Part shown: piece by piece, positions 1 to 6,632 of the stretch | Numbering within the stretch: position 1 is the stretch's first letter | Layout of the letters: each line of letters begins with the position of its first letter | Assembly: GCA_937880835.1 (NCBI GenBank) | Contig: CALGRN010000281.1 | Location: forward strand, 1 to 17,825 | Length of the DNA stretch: 17,825 nt | Source of the DNA: an uncultured Prevotella sp. | GTDB taxonomy: Bacteria > Bacteroidota > Bacteroidia > Bacteroidales > Bacteroidaceae | Reading direction: 5' to 3' | Position numbers and translations under genes: made by a program | Notes under the pieces: model-generated | Seen by the model: only the letters and a program-made list of their open reading frames with translations | Told to the model about the DNA's origin: nothing | The model's database searches: none

Positions 1-2
1 TA

Positions 3-134
3 AAGATGATATTGCGCAAGAACGGCAACTTTTCTTCTCAGCACGTAAAGGATAATCCCGGACTGAGAAAGAAAGGAATACACTGTGTGATGGATCAAGA
101 CAGAGAAGCACGCAAGGCGGGTAAAGCCTATTGA
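3..134 (+). CDS. C-terminal end of an unidentified protein (partial)
   Basis: An open frame runs from the window edge to TGA at 132-134 and encodes the last 43 residues of a protein, ending ...DQDREARKAGKAY. The piece is basic (many Lys and Arg) and has no membrane segment or motif that I can assign to a family. It ends 30 bases before the ompH-like start codon on the same strand with no terminator between them, so the two genes may share a transcript. The fragment is too short to name a function. It could also be chance reading frame, but the close spacing to the next gene favours a real gene end. Confidence 0.5.
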   Translation, partial: KMILRKNGNFSSQHVKDNPGLRKKGIHCVMDQDREARKAGKAY

Positions 135-164
135 TTATAAACGTGGAAACAGAAATAAAAAATA

Positions 165-773
165 ATGAATATGAAAAAGAGAAATCTAATCCGTATAATG
201 GCATTTGCCGTTATCGCGACATTCGGAATGGCATCATGCAACCAGCAGAACGCAAAGGTTGACGAGAAAAAAGAACCTGCACAGCAGTCGAAAAGCGAAT
301 TAAAGATTGCTTATGTAGAAGTAGATTCAATCATGTCGCAGTATAAATTCTGCAAGGAATACTCGCTCATACTGCAAAAGAAGGGACAAAACATACAGAA
401 TACGTTAGGACAAAAGAATATGCAATTGCAACAAGCAGCTGCTAATTTCCAGCAAAATGTTCAGTCAAACAAGCTGACACGTGAGCAGGCAGAGCAAATA
501 CAGGCAGGATTGCAGAAACAAAATGCAGATTTGGAGAGTCTCAACCAGCGTCTGACGAATGAGTTTCAAACAGAAACAGCTAAGTTTAACAAGGCTTTAA
601 GCGATAGTATTCACAACTTCATAGCTCAATATAACAAAGATAAGAAATATGCCTTTATTCTTACAAAGCAGGGCGACAATATATTGTATGCAGACAAAGC
701 TTACGATATTACTAACGAAGTAATAGCCGGATTAAACAAGGCTTACAAGCCGGCAGCAAAGGCAAAGAAATAA
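165..773 (+). CDS. OmpH/Skp-family periplasmic chaperone-like lipoprotein
   Basis: This is a 202-residue exported protein of the OmpH/Skp family, whose members hold unfolded outer-membrane proteins in the periplasm. Residues 1-24 form a lipoprotein signal peptide (basic start, hydrophobic 11-22) with a lipobox-like MASC ending at Cys25, so the protein is probably lipid-anchored, unlike soluble E. coli Skp. After a charged linker (26-45) the family pattern begins at LKIAYVEVDSIM (46-57). A long Gln/Asn/Lys-rich coiled coil follows (about 65-145), and the C-terminal part YAFILTKQGDNILYADKAYDIT (162-183) is typical of OmpH. Two ATGs lie close together (165 and 171); both leave the signal peptide intact and I kept the upstream one. 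The 38-bp hairpin element begins 32 bases after the stop and may define the mRNA end. The family assignment is firm; the client proteins are unknown. Confidence 0.9.
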   Translation: MNMKKRNLIRIMAFAVIATFGMASCNQQNAKVDEKKEPAQQSKSELKIAYVEVDSIMSQYKFCKEYSLILQKKGQNIQNTLGQKNMQLQQAAANFQQNVQSNKLTREQAEQIQAGLQKQNADLESLNQRLTNEFQTETAKFNKALSDSIHNFIAQYNKDKKYAFILTKQGDNILYADKAYDITNEVIAGLNKAYKPAAKAKK

Positions 774-805
774 GAAAATAACAATCCCTATGGGCTGCAA
801 AGCGG

Positions 806-923
806 TTAAGGGGATAAACAAAAGAGCCTTTTAAGGCACGACAGGATGTTAATCCGACTTAATTCGGAATAAAAACAAATATCTATGTCATGTCTTAAAA
901 GGTTCTTTTGTTTATCCCTTTAA
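806..923 (+). repeat. 38-bp inverted-repeat hairpin element with branched loop
   Basis: Arms 806-843 and 886-923 are complementary over 38 positions with four substitutions. Read as plus-strand RNA, three of these are G-U pairs and one is a C-A mismatch, so the hairpin is best preserved in rightward transcripts. The 42-base apical region can form two small hairpins of its own: GGAT/ATCC at 844-855 and CCGA/TCGG at 855-868, which share one C at 855 and so may compete. A T-rich stretch (TTGTTTTTAA) follows at 924-933. It starts 32 bases after the ompH-like stop codon and could act as a terminator or 3'-end stabiliser. The stem is much longer than a usual terminator, so a small mobile or MITE-like origin is also possible, although I see no target-site duplication. 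Confidence 0.8.
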
Positions 924-1037
924 TTGTTTTTAAGATATTCCATTAAGCGCATGATAATGTTTTTCAGAACTTATTTATATAATATATAAGGTGGGTATTA
1001 TATGTTTTTGTAAGAAAAACTGCAAATTCTGAAAAAC

Positions 1038-1206
1038 GAAAACAATCTTTCTGTTTTGCATTATAAACGCTTTTTTCGTCAAATTATCATGATTCGAAGA
1101 TTTGAAAGCTATCCTTTTGCTTTCCTGTTTCATAACATTAAGCATCAGAAACAATCGTTTTTGTAATGCAAAAGTTATCCTTTGGCATTACAAAAGCATA
1201 ACTTTC
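1038..1206. repeat. 22-bp-period A/T-tract array (array A)
   Basis: Units start at 1104, 1148, 1170 and 1192, all in one 22-base register, each made of a 15-base core and a 7-base spacer. Clear cores are GAAAGCTATCCTTTT (1104), GAAACAATCGTTTTT (1148), AAAAGTTATCCTTTG (1170) and AAAAGCATAACTTTC (1192). Degraded units sit in the same register at 1038 and 1060, and probably at 1082 and 1126. Spacers GTAATGC (1163) and GCATTAC (1185) are exact reverse complements, so 1161-1193 forms a strong local hairpin around the unit at 1170. Arrays at 13249 and 17295 use the same unit. Confidence 0.85.
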
Positions 1207-1660
1207 GGAAAACAGCACAAATTCAGTGATACTGTAATTGTCTGAAAATCAGTGTTATATATTTTTGCCGTTTTTAGGCGTAAATATGTATCTTACTGCA
1301 AAAACGTAATATTTAAGCATCATTGTAAATTATTTTCAGCATGTGCGGTAGGAATATTTTGAACAATAAGAAACATTTATCCGCACTATCGGGCATAATG
1401 CTTTAAATATCATTTTTTAACATTATGAATGCAAACATAAACGATTATATCATCTGTCCGTATCTGGCTGATAAATCGTAACCGTAAAATCATATCATAC
1501 GCGATATAAATATTGAGATGCAACATTAATCACAGTTTAAAACATGCAATACGTCTTATTTTATGCACAAGTATAGTATTATTGTGCATTTTAAAAGGAA
1601 AAGTTCAAAAAAATATTTTAAATACTTGCTCAAAACATTCTTTCTTATCAATTTATTTTG

Positions 1661-1668
1661 TAAATTTG
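1661..1668 (+). promoter_or_regulatory. Candidate Bacteroidota -7 element for ffh
   Basis: TAAATTTG matches the Bacteroidota -7 consensus TAnnTTTG and lies about 90 bases before the ffh start. No clear TTTG -33 element is present at 19-21 bases upstream, so the call rests on the -7 box and its position. Confidence 0.45.
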
Positions 1669-1756
1669 CAGTTCAATAAAATAGAGTTTCGTCGGGATAT
1701 ATACGAAAGATGCCGTTTAAACGAAATGACGATCATAATCGTACAGGAAGAAGAAT

Positions 1757-3100
1757 ATGTTTGAAAATTTAAATGACAGACTTGAAAGATCCTTTAAAAT
1801 ACTTAAAGGAGAGGGCAGAATAACCGAAATAAACGTAGCCGAGACGCTCAAAGATGTGCGCCGTGCACTACTCGATGCGGACGTAAACTATAAGGTTGCG
1901 AAGACTTTTACCGATAAAGTAAAAGAGAAAGCATTGGGTATGAACGTGCTTACTGCCGTCAAACCGGGACAATTAATGGTTAAGATTGTTCACGATGAAC
2001 TTGCTCTGCTTATGGGTGGCGAGGCTTCGGAGATAAATCTTGAAAAACGTCCTGCAATAATCCTGATGAGCGGTTTGCAAGGTTCTGGTAAGACAACTTT
2101 CAGCGGAAAGCTCGCCAACATGCTCAAAACCAAACGACACAAGAACCCTCTGCTCGTTGCATGCGACGTATATCGCCCCGCAGCAATACAGCAGTTGAAA
2201 GTCGTGGCAGAGCAAATCGGAGTTCCTGTATATTCGGAAACAGACAACAAAAATGTAGTTGAGATTGCCGAAAATGCCATACGCGAAGCAAAATCGAAGA
2301 ACAACGACGTAGTAATAATAGATACGGCAGGACGTTTGGCAATAGATGAAGAGATGATGAACGAAATCTCTAATCTTAAAAACACTGTTCAGCCGGACGA
2401 GACTTTATTCGTTGTTGACTCGATGACGGGACAAGATGCCGTTAACACAGCTAAGGAATTCAACGATCGTCTTGATTTCGACGGCGTGGTTCTTACAAAA
2501 CTTGACGGCGACACAAGAGGCGGTGCAGCACTAAGCATACGTACTGTTGTTACTAAACCGATTAAATTCATCGGTACAGGAGAAAAGATGGAAGCCATAG
2601 ACGTGTTTCATCCCGAACGAATGGCAGACCGCATCTTGGGCATGGGAGACGTCGTTACATTGGTAGAACGTGCGCAAGAGCAGTATGATGAGGAAGAGGC
2701 TCGCAGGCTGCAAAAGAAGATACAGAAGAATCAATTCGACTTCAATGACTTTCTGAACCAGATAAACCAGATAAAGAAAATGGGAAATCTGAAAGACTTG
2801 GCAGCAATGATACCCGGTGTAGGGAAGGCTATCAAGGACGTTGATATAGATGACAACGCGTTCAAAGGTATTGAAGCTATCATACAAAGTATGACTCCTA
2901 AGGAGCGTACTAACCCCGAAATACTTAACACAAGCCGTCGTCAACGTATTGCAAAAGGAAGCGGAACAGGCATTCAGGAAGTGAACAAGCTGATAAAACA
3001 GTTTGACCAGACACGTAAGATGATGAAAATGGTTACGGGAAGCAATATGGCTGGCATGATGGGAAGAATGAAAGGTATGAAAGGAATGCCTAAATTTTAA
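1757..3100 (+). CDS. ffh: Signal recognition particle GTPase Ffh (SRP54)
   Basis: The protein component of the signal recognition particle: it binds SRP RNA and signal sequences emerging from the ribosome and, with FtsY, delivers ribosomes to the Sec translocon in a GTP-dependent cycle. The 447 residues are a normal family length. The N domain spans about 1-95, followed by the NG GTPase with P-loop GLQGSGKTT (106-114), DTAGR (189-193), TKLDG (247-251) and GTGEK (273-277). The M domain (about 325-447) is Met-rich and ends in repeated GMM/GMK motifs that form the flexible hydrophobic groove for signal peptides. All GTPase motifs are intact. The ATG at 1757 begins the standard MFENLNDRLE start. 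folD follows after 10 bases on the same strand, which indicates co-transcription. Confidence 0.98.
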   Translation: MFENLNDRLERSFKILKGEGRITEINVAETLKDVRRALLDADVNYKVAKTFTDKVKEKALGMNVLTAVKPGQLMVKIVHDELALLMGGEASEINLEKRPAIILMSGLQGSGKTTFSGKLANMLKTKRHKNPLLVACDVYRPAAIQQLKVVAEQIGVPVYSETDNKNVVEIAENAIREAKSKNNDVVIIDTAGRLAIDEEMMNEISNLKNTVQPDETLFVVDSMTGQDAVNTAKEFNDRLDFDGVVLTKLDGDTRGGAALSIRTVVTKPIKFIGTGEKMEAIDVFHPERMADRILGMGDVVTLVERAQEQYDEEEARRLQKKIQKNQFDFNDFLNQINQIKKMGNLKDLAAMIPGVGKAIKDVDIDDNAFKGIEAIIQSMTPKERTNPEILNTSRRQRIAKGSGTGIQEVNKLIKQFDQTRKMMKMVTGSNMAGMMGRMKGMKGMPKF

Positions 3101-3110
3101 TAATAAGACA

Positions 3111-3992
3111 ATGCAACTAATAGACGGAAAGGCTACATCCACTGCCATAAAAGCAGAGATAGCCGAAGAAGTAAAAAATATTATAGCTGCCGGAGGGAAA
3201 CAACCTCATCTGGCTGCCGTATTGGTAGGACATGACGGCGGAAGCGAGACTTACGTGAAGAACAAAGTAATAGCTTGCGAACAATGCGGGTTTAAATCGT
3301 CTCTGATACGTTATGAGGATGACGTTACAGAGGAAGATTTGCTTGCAGAAGTACACAGACTGAACAACGACGACGATGTTGACGGATTTATAATGCAATT
3401 GCCTTTGCCTGCACATATTGATGAGCAGAAAATAATAGAAGCAATAGACTATCGTAAAGATGTTGACGGTTTCCACCCGATTAATGTAGGACGAATGGCA
3501 ATAGGATTGCCGTGTTTCATCTCTGCTACACCTTTCGGCATACTGAACTTGCTCAGACGATATGGCATAGAAACTTCGGGAAAGAAATGCGTGATACTTG
3601 GAAGAAGCAATATCGTAGGAAAACCGATGGCTCAACTTATGATGCAAAAGCAATACGGTGACTCTACCGTGACGGTTTGTCATTCACGTTCAAAGACATT
3701 AAAAAAGGAATGCCTTGAAGCTGATATTATAATAGCAGCCATTGGAAGACCGGAGTTTGTTACGGCAGATATGGTTAAAGAAGGTGCAGTGGTGATAGAC
3801 GTAGGTACAACACGTGTTCCTGATGCTACAAGAAAAAGCGGTTTCCGTCTGTGTGGCGATGTTAAATTCGATGAAGTTGCGCCGAAATGCTCTTATATAA
3901 CACCTGTTCCGGGTGGCGTAGGTCCAATGACAATTTGCTCTCTTATGAAGAATACATTGTCAGCGGGAAAGAAAGAATTTTACAAGAGATAA
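3111..3992 (+). CDS. folD: Bifunctional methylene-THF dehydrogenase / methenyl-THF cyclohydrolase FolD
   Basis: Interconverts 5,10-methylene-, 5,10-methenyl- and 10-formyl-tetrahydrofolate in the cytosol with NADP(H), supplying one-carbon units for purines and formyl-Met-tRNA. The 293 residues are the usual length. The active site is visible as YVKNK (48-52; the Tyr and the last Lys are the catalytic pair), QLPLP (96-100) and DVDGFHP (117-123). The Rossmann half carries GRSNIVGKP (164-172) and TPVPGGVGPMT (264-274). Where many bacteria have PCTPxG, this protein has PCFISATPFG (134-143), a longer loop that I believe is usual in Bacteroidota. It lies 10 bases after ffh and probably shares its transcript. 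A hairpin with a T-run 157 bases after the stop is the likely end of the operon. Confidence 0.97.
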   Translation: MQLIDGKATSTAIKAEIAEEVKNIIAAGGKQPHLAAVLVGHDGGSETYVKNKVIACEQCGFKSSLIRYEDDVTEEDLLAEVHRLNNDDDVDGFIMQLPLPAHIDEQKIIEAIDYRKDVDGFHPINVGRMAIGLPCFISATPFGILNLLRRYGIETSGKKCVILGRSNIVGKPMAQLMMQKQYGDSTVTVCHSRSKTLKKECLEADIIIAAIGRPEFVTADMVKEGAVVIDVGTTRVPDATRKSGFRLCGDVKFDEVAPKCSYITPVPGGVGPMTICSLMKNTLSAGKKEFYKR

Positions 3993-4149
3993 AACGCAAA
4001 GATATAAAAAGAATGTAATGAATTATACCAAATGGTATATAACACGATGAACAATAAATAAAAATATCATTAATCGAAACATTCGGTTGCAGATATTATA
4101 TCACAAGAAAACAGTAAAAACTTGATTTTTTATAACTCTCTAATTTGTG

Positions 4150-4187
4150 AAGGTTAGTCGCAGTGATGCGATTAGCCTTTTTCTTTT
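4150..4187 (+). terminator. Rho-independent terminator after ffh-folD
   Basis: AAGGTTAGTCGCA (4150-4162) pairs with TGCGATTAGCCTT (4167-4179) around loop GTGA. Two positions are G-U pairs in plus-strand RNA, and TTTTCTTTT follows. The reverse strand has no T-run after the stem, so the signal points rightward. The gap 3993-4149 before it holds nothing else apart from a short palindrome at 4024-4039. Confidence 0.8.
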
Positions 4188-4238
4188 ATGATAATTGTTA
4201 ACGAGAGTCTTGTTAATTATAATTCGTTGAAATCATGT

Positions 4239-6221
4239 TTAATTGTGTTTCTTTTTTCTCGTATCTCTTGATTTTTCGTTTTTTGTGTAATGCTTTCTGT
4301 TCTCATTTTTCTCAAAATCGTTGTGTTTATGAAAAATCGGTGTAGTTTCTTTTATATCTTTTCTCTTTTCATACAATTTTTTTATAAGGTCGGGTCTGCC
4401 AATCCTTTTCAATTCAAACTCTATCTTTCTGCGTTCTTCGGACTTATACCAGAAGAAGAATTGTCTCTGGGCGAGCTTTTCTTTCTGCGTTTTTGCACTG
4501 TAAACAGGTTCAAGCGTATAAGGATTATAGCCCGTGTACCACATTTCTGTGCTTACAGTCATTGGTGTTGGTGTGAAATCCTGCACTTGTTCGAGATGGA
4601 AATCAAGTTTTTTTGTCAGTACGGCAAGTTCTGCCATATCTTCTTCTTTGCATCCCGGATGACTGCTTATGAAATACGGTATTATCTGTTCACGCAGGTT
4701 TTCTTCTTTATTTATCTTATCAAAGATCTGTTTAAACTCCTCAAACTGTTTAAAAGAAGGCTTTCTCATGAGTCGCAATACATTGTCACTCGTATGTTCG
4801 GGAGCAACTTTGAGCCTTCCGCTAACATGCTTGCAAATCAATTCACGCGCGTATTGACGAGCTGCTTTGTTCGTATTTTCGTCCTTGCTCTTATGTAGAA
4901 TGAGGTCGTATCTTACTCCGCTGCCGATGAAACTCTTCTTTATTCCCGGCAAAGCGTCAACAGTATGGTATATGTCAAGCAGGCTTGTGTGGTCAGTATT
5001 TAGGTTCGGACAAATCTCGGGGTTTATACATGAAGGACGTTTACAATGCTCGCATACTTTAAGATTGCGCCCGGACATGCCGTACATATTGGCGGATGGT
5101 CCGCCTAAATCACTCAGATATCCTTTGAAATCAGGCATCTTTATGACGCGTTTAACTTCTTCTACAATGCTTTTCTTACTTCTGCAAACAATGAATTTAC
5201 CTTGATGAGCAGATATTGTACAGAATGCGCATCCACCGAAACAACCTTGATGAATGTTGACAGAGAACTTTATCATCTCGTATGCCGGTATTCGTTTGTT
5301 CTTGTATTTAGGATGAGGCATTCTTGTATAAGGTAAATCAAACATAGAGTCAAGTTCTTCTGTTGTCATGGGAGGGTATGGTGGATTTACGACAGCATAT
5401 TTGCCATCCACTTCTTGCAATAATCTACGTGCGTGTATTTTATTGGATTCCTCTTCTATATGCTTGAAATTCTCGGCTTCAGCCTTTTTGTTTCTCAGAC
5501 ATTCTTCATGACTGTGAAGTAAAATATCGTCTTCTTTTATTCCTCCGGGTATGTCCTTTTCTTTGGCAAGGAAGACTGTCTGCGGAATGTGTTTTATATC
5601 TTTAATGCACTTTCCGCTGCCTATTTCTTCACACAGAGCAATTATAGAACGTCCTCCCATTCCGTATAATATGATGTCTGCACCTGAATCGCAAAGAATG
5701 CAACGCATAGGTTTATCCTGCCAATAGTCATAATGCGTAAGGCGTCTTAACGAAGCTTCAATGCCTCCAAGCACAACAGGAACATCGGGATAGAGGCTTT
5801 TAAGAATCTTTGTATAAACGATAGTGGGATATTCGGGACGACAATCGTGACGTCCGTCCGGGCTGTATGCGTCTTCTGAACGTAAGCGACGATTTGCCGT
5901 ATATTTATTAACCATAGAGTCCATGCAACCCGGAGAGATGCCAAAAAACAGACGAGGACGACCTAACTTTTTGAAATCTCTGAAATCGCCGTGCCAATCA
6001 GGTTGAGTCACAATAGCCACTTTATAGCCTGCATCTTCAAGAATACGACCTATTACAGCTACTCCGAACGATGGATGATCAACATAAGCATCGCCCGAGA
6101 ATAGTATGACATCAAGTTGTTCCCAGCCTCGAAGTTCGCATTCTTTCTTGGTTGTTGGAAGAAAATCGGTTAGCAAGAATGATGAATTGTTACCTTTATT
6201 TGTTGAATTATTATCGTTCAA
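4239..6221 (-). CDS. ygiQ: YgiQ-family radical SAM protein (UPF0313)
   Basis: A 660-residue cytosolic radical-SAM protein of the YgiQ/UPF0313 family, whose reaction is not established to my knowledge. The 4Fe-4S/SAM motif CFGGCAFC has Cys327, Cys331 and Cys334 (CxxxCxxC). The N-terminal third (about 18-320) is the family-specific region, with DVILFSGDAYVDHPSFG (37-53) and LGGIEASLRRLTHYDYW (151-167). After the radical-SAM barrel (about 320-600) come a second Cys cluster (VCEHCKRPSCINPEICPN, roughly 390-415), typical of the family, and a basic low-complexity tail. It is the last gene of the minus-strand run, 31 bases after its upstream neighbour. I see no terminator directly after it. Family membership is certain; the substrate is not. 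Confidence 0.93.
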   Translation of the reverse strand: MNDNNSTNKGNNSSFLLTDFLPTTKKECELRGWEQLDVILFSGDAYVDHPSFGVAVIGRILEDAGYKVAIVTQPDWHGDFRDFKKLGRPRLFFGISPGCMDSMVNKYTANRRLRSEDAYSPDGRHDCRPEYPTIVYTKILKSLYPDVPVVLGGIEASLRRLTHYDYWQDKPMRCILCDSGADIILYGMGGRSIIALCEEIGSGKCIKDIKHIPQTVFLAKEKDIPGGIKEDDILLHSHEECLRNKKAEAENFKHIEEESNKIHARRLLQEVDGKYAVVNPPYPPMTTEELDSMFDLPYTRMPHPKYKNKRIPAYEMIKFSVNIHQGCFGGCAFCTISAHQGKFIVCRSKKSIVEEVKRVIKMPDFKGYLSDLGGPSANMYGMSGRNLKVCEHCKRPSCINPEICPNLNTDHTSLLDIYHTVDALPGIKKSFIGSGVRYDLILHKSKDENTNKAARQYARELICKHVSGRLKVAPEHTSDNVLRLMRKPSFKQFEEFKQIFDKINKEENLREQIIPYFISSHPGCKEEDMAELAVLTKKLDFHLEQVQDFTPTPMTVSTEMWYTGYNPYTLEPVYSAKTQKEKLAQRQFFFWYKSEERRKIEFELKRIGRPDLIKKLYEKRKDIKETTPIFHKHNDFEKNENRKHYTKNEKSRDTRKKKHN

Positions 6222-6252
6222 TGTTATATTCCTAAATACTTTCTACTACGGA

Positions 6253-6588
6253 TTATTTGCCTGTTTCATCATTTTCTTCCACAGGCAAAGTATCTGTTTC
6301 TTTTATCCAATCTGCGAAAAGCTTTAAAAGATTTTGAAGACCGATGGCTTTCATGTTTGTGTTATAAATGACATCAAGACATAGGTCAAGAAGATTCTTA
6401 TCTTTACCTGCCTCCGATTCCAATATGCTACGCACATTATATTTAAGTTTATCAAGAACATTCTCGTCAATAATACCGTTGCTGTCCACAAGATTATCAA
6501 ACAAGGCGTACTTCCTTATTGTACTTAAATGAGTATTATTTATATCAATGCTTCTTGTTCCGGAAGCGTTAGCTTGTATTCTATACAT
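6253..6588 (-). CDS. Small hypothetical protein, 111 aa
   Basis: I do not recognise this protein. It has no signal peptide or membrane segment. The N-terminal part contains an ATG-started frame with RSIDINNTHLSTIRKY. The middle and C-terminal parts look helical, with charged-hydrophobic patterns such as ENVLDKLKYNVRSILE and LQNLLKLFADWIKE, followed by an acidic tail (PVEENDETGK). It sits between the amidase-like gene (44-base gap) and ygiQ (31-base gap) on the same strand, so it is probably translated from the same mRNA. Codon and base composition resemble its neighbours. A real gene is likely; the function is unknown. Confidence 0.7.
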   Translation of the reverse strand: MYRIQANASGTRSIDINNTHLSTIRKYALFDNLVDSNGIIDENVLDKLKYNVRSILESEAGKDKNLLDLCLDVIYNTNMKAIGLQNLLKLFADWIKETDTLPVEENDETGK

Positions 6589-6632
6589 ATATAATATATT
6601 TTTTATTAGCTCGTTTTACATTATCATTATTT

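Larger units (their letters stand above)
924..1756. other. Long AT-rich intergenic region upstream of ffh
   Basis: No convincing gene is present in these 830 bases. The region holds the T-run after the hairpin element, AT-rich DNA (961-1020), the 22-bp-period array at 1038-1206, further AT-rich sequence with no obvious structure (1207-1600), and a candidate ffh promoter near 1661. A TTG-started frame at 1513-1764 overlaps the ffh start and looks accidental. Confidence 0.6.

Noticed and set aside
806..923. Insertion element with target-site duplication
   Set aside because: The flanking bases (AAAGCGG on the left, TTGTTTT on the right) do not match, and no transposase frame is present, so I report only an inverted-repeat element.
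1038..1206. CRISPR array as explanation for the 22-bp arrays
   Set aside because: The repeated core is only 15 bases and imperfect, the spacers are 7 bases, and no cas gene or leader is present. The period is too short for CRISPR.
1513..1764. 83-residue frame ahead of ffh
   Set aside because: It starts with TTG, overlaps the ffh start, spans the likely ffh promoter and has low-complexity content typical of translated AT-rich DNA.
2531..3148. 205-residue frame antisense to ffh and the folD start
   Set aside because: It lies opposite highly conserved ffh codons, has a Cys/Phe/Leu/Ser-rich composition typical of antisense reading and has no promoter.
4024..4039. Palindrome TATACCA-AA-TGGTATA after folD
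   Set aside because: A short stem without a T-run and with no sign of operator function; probably chance in AT-rich DNA.
4290..4898. 202-residue frame antisense to ygiQ
   Set aside because: Phe- and Cys-rich antisense shadow of the ygiQ C-terminal part, without a recognisable motif.
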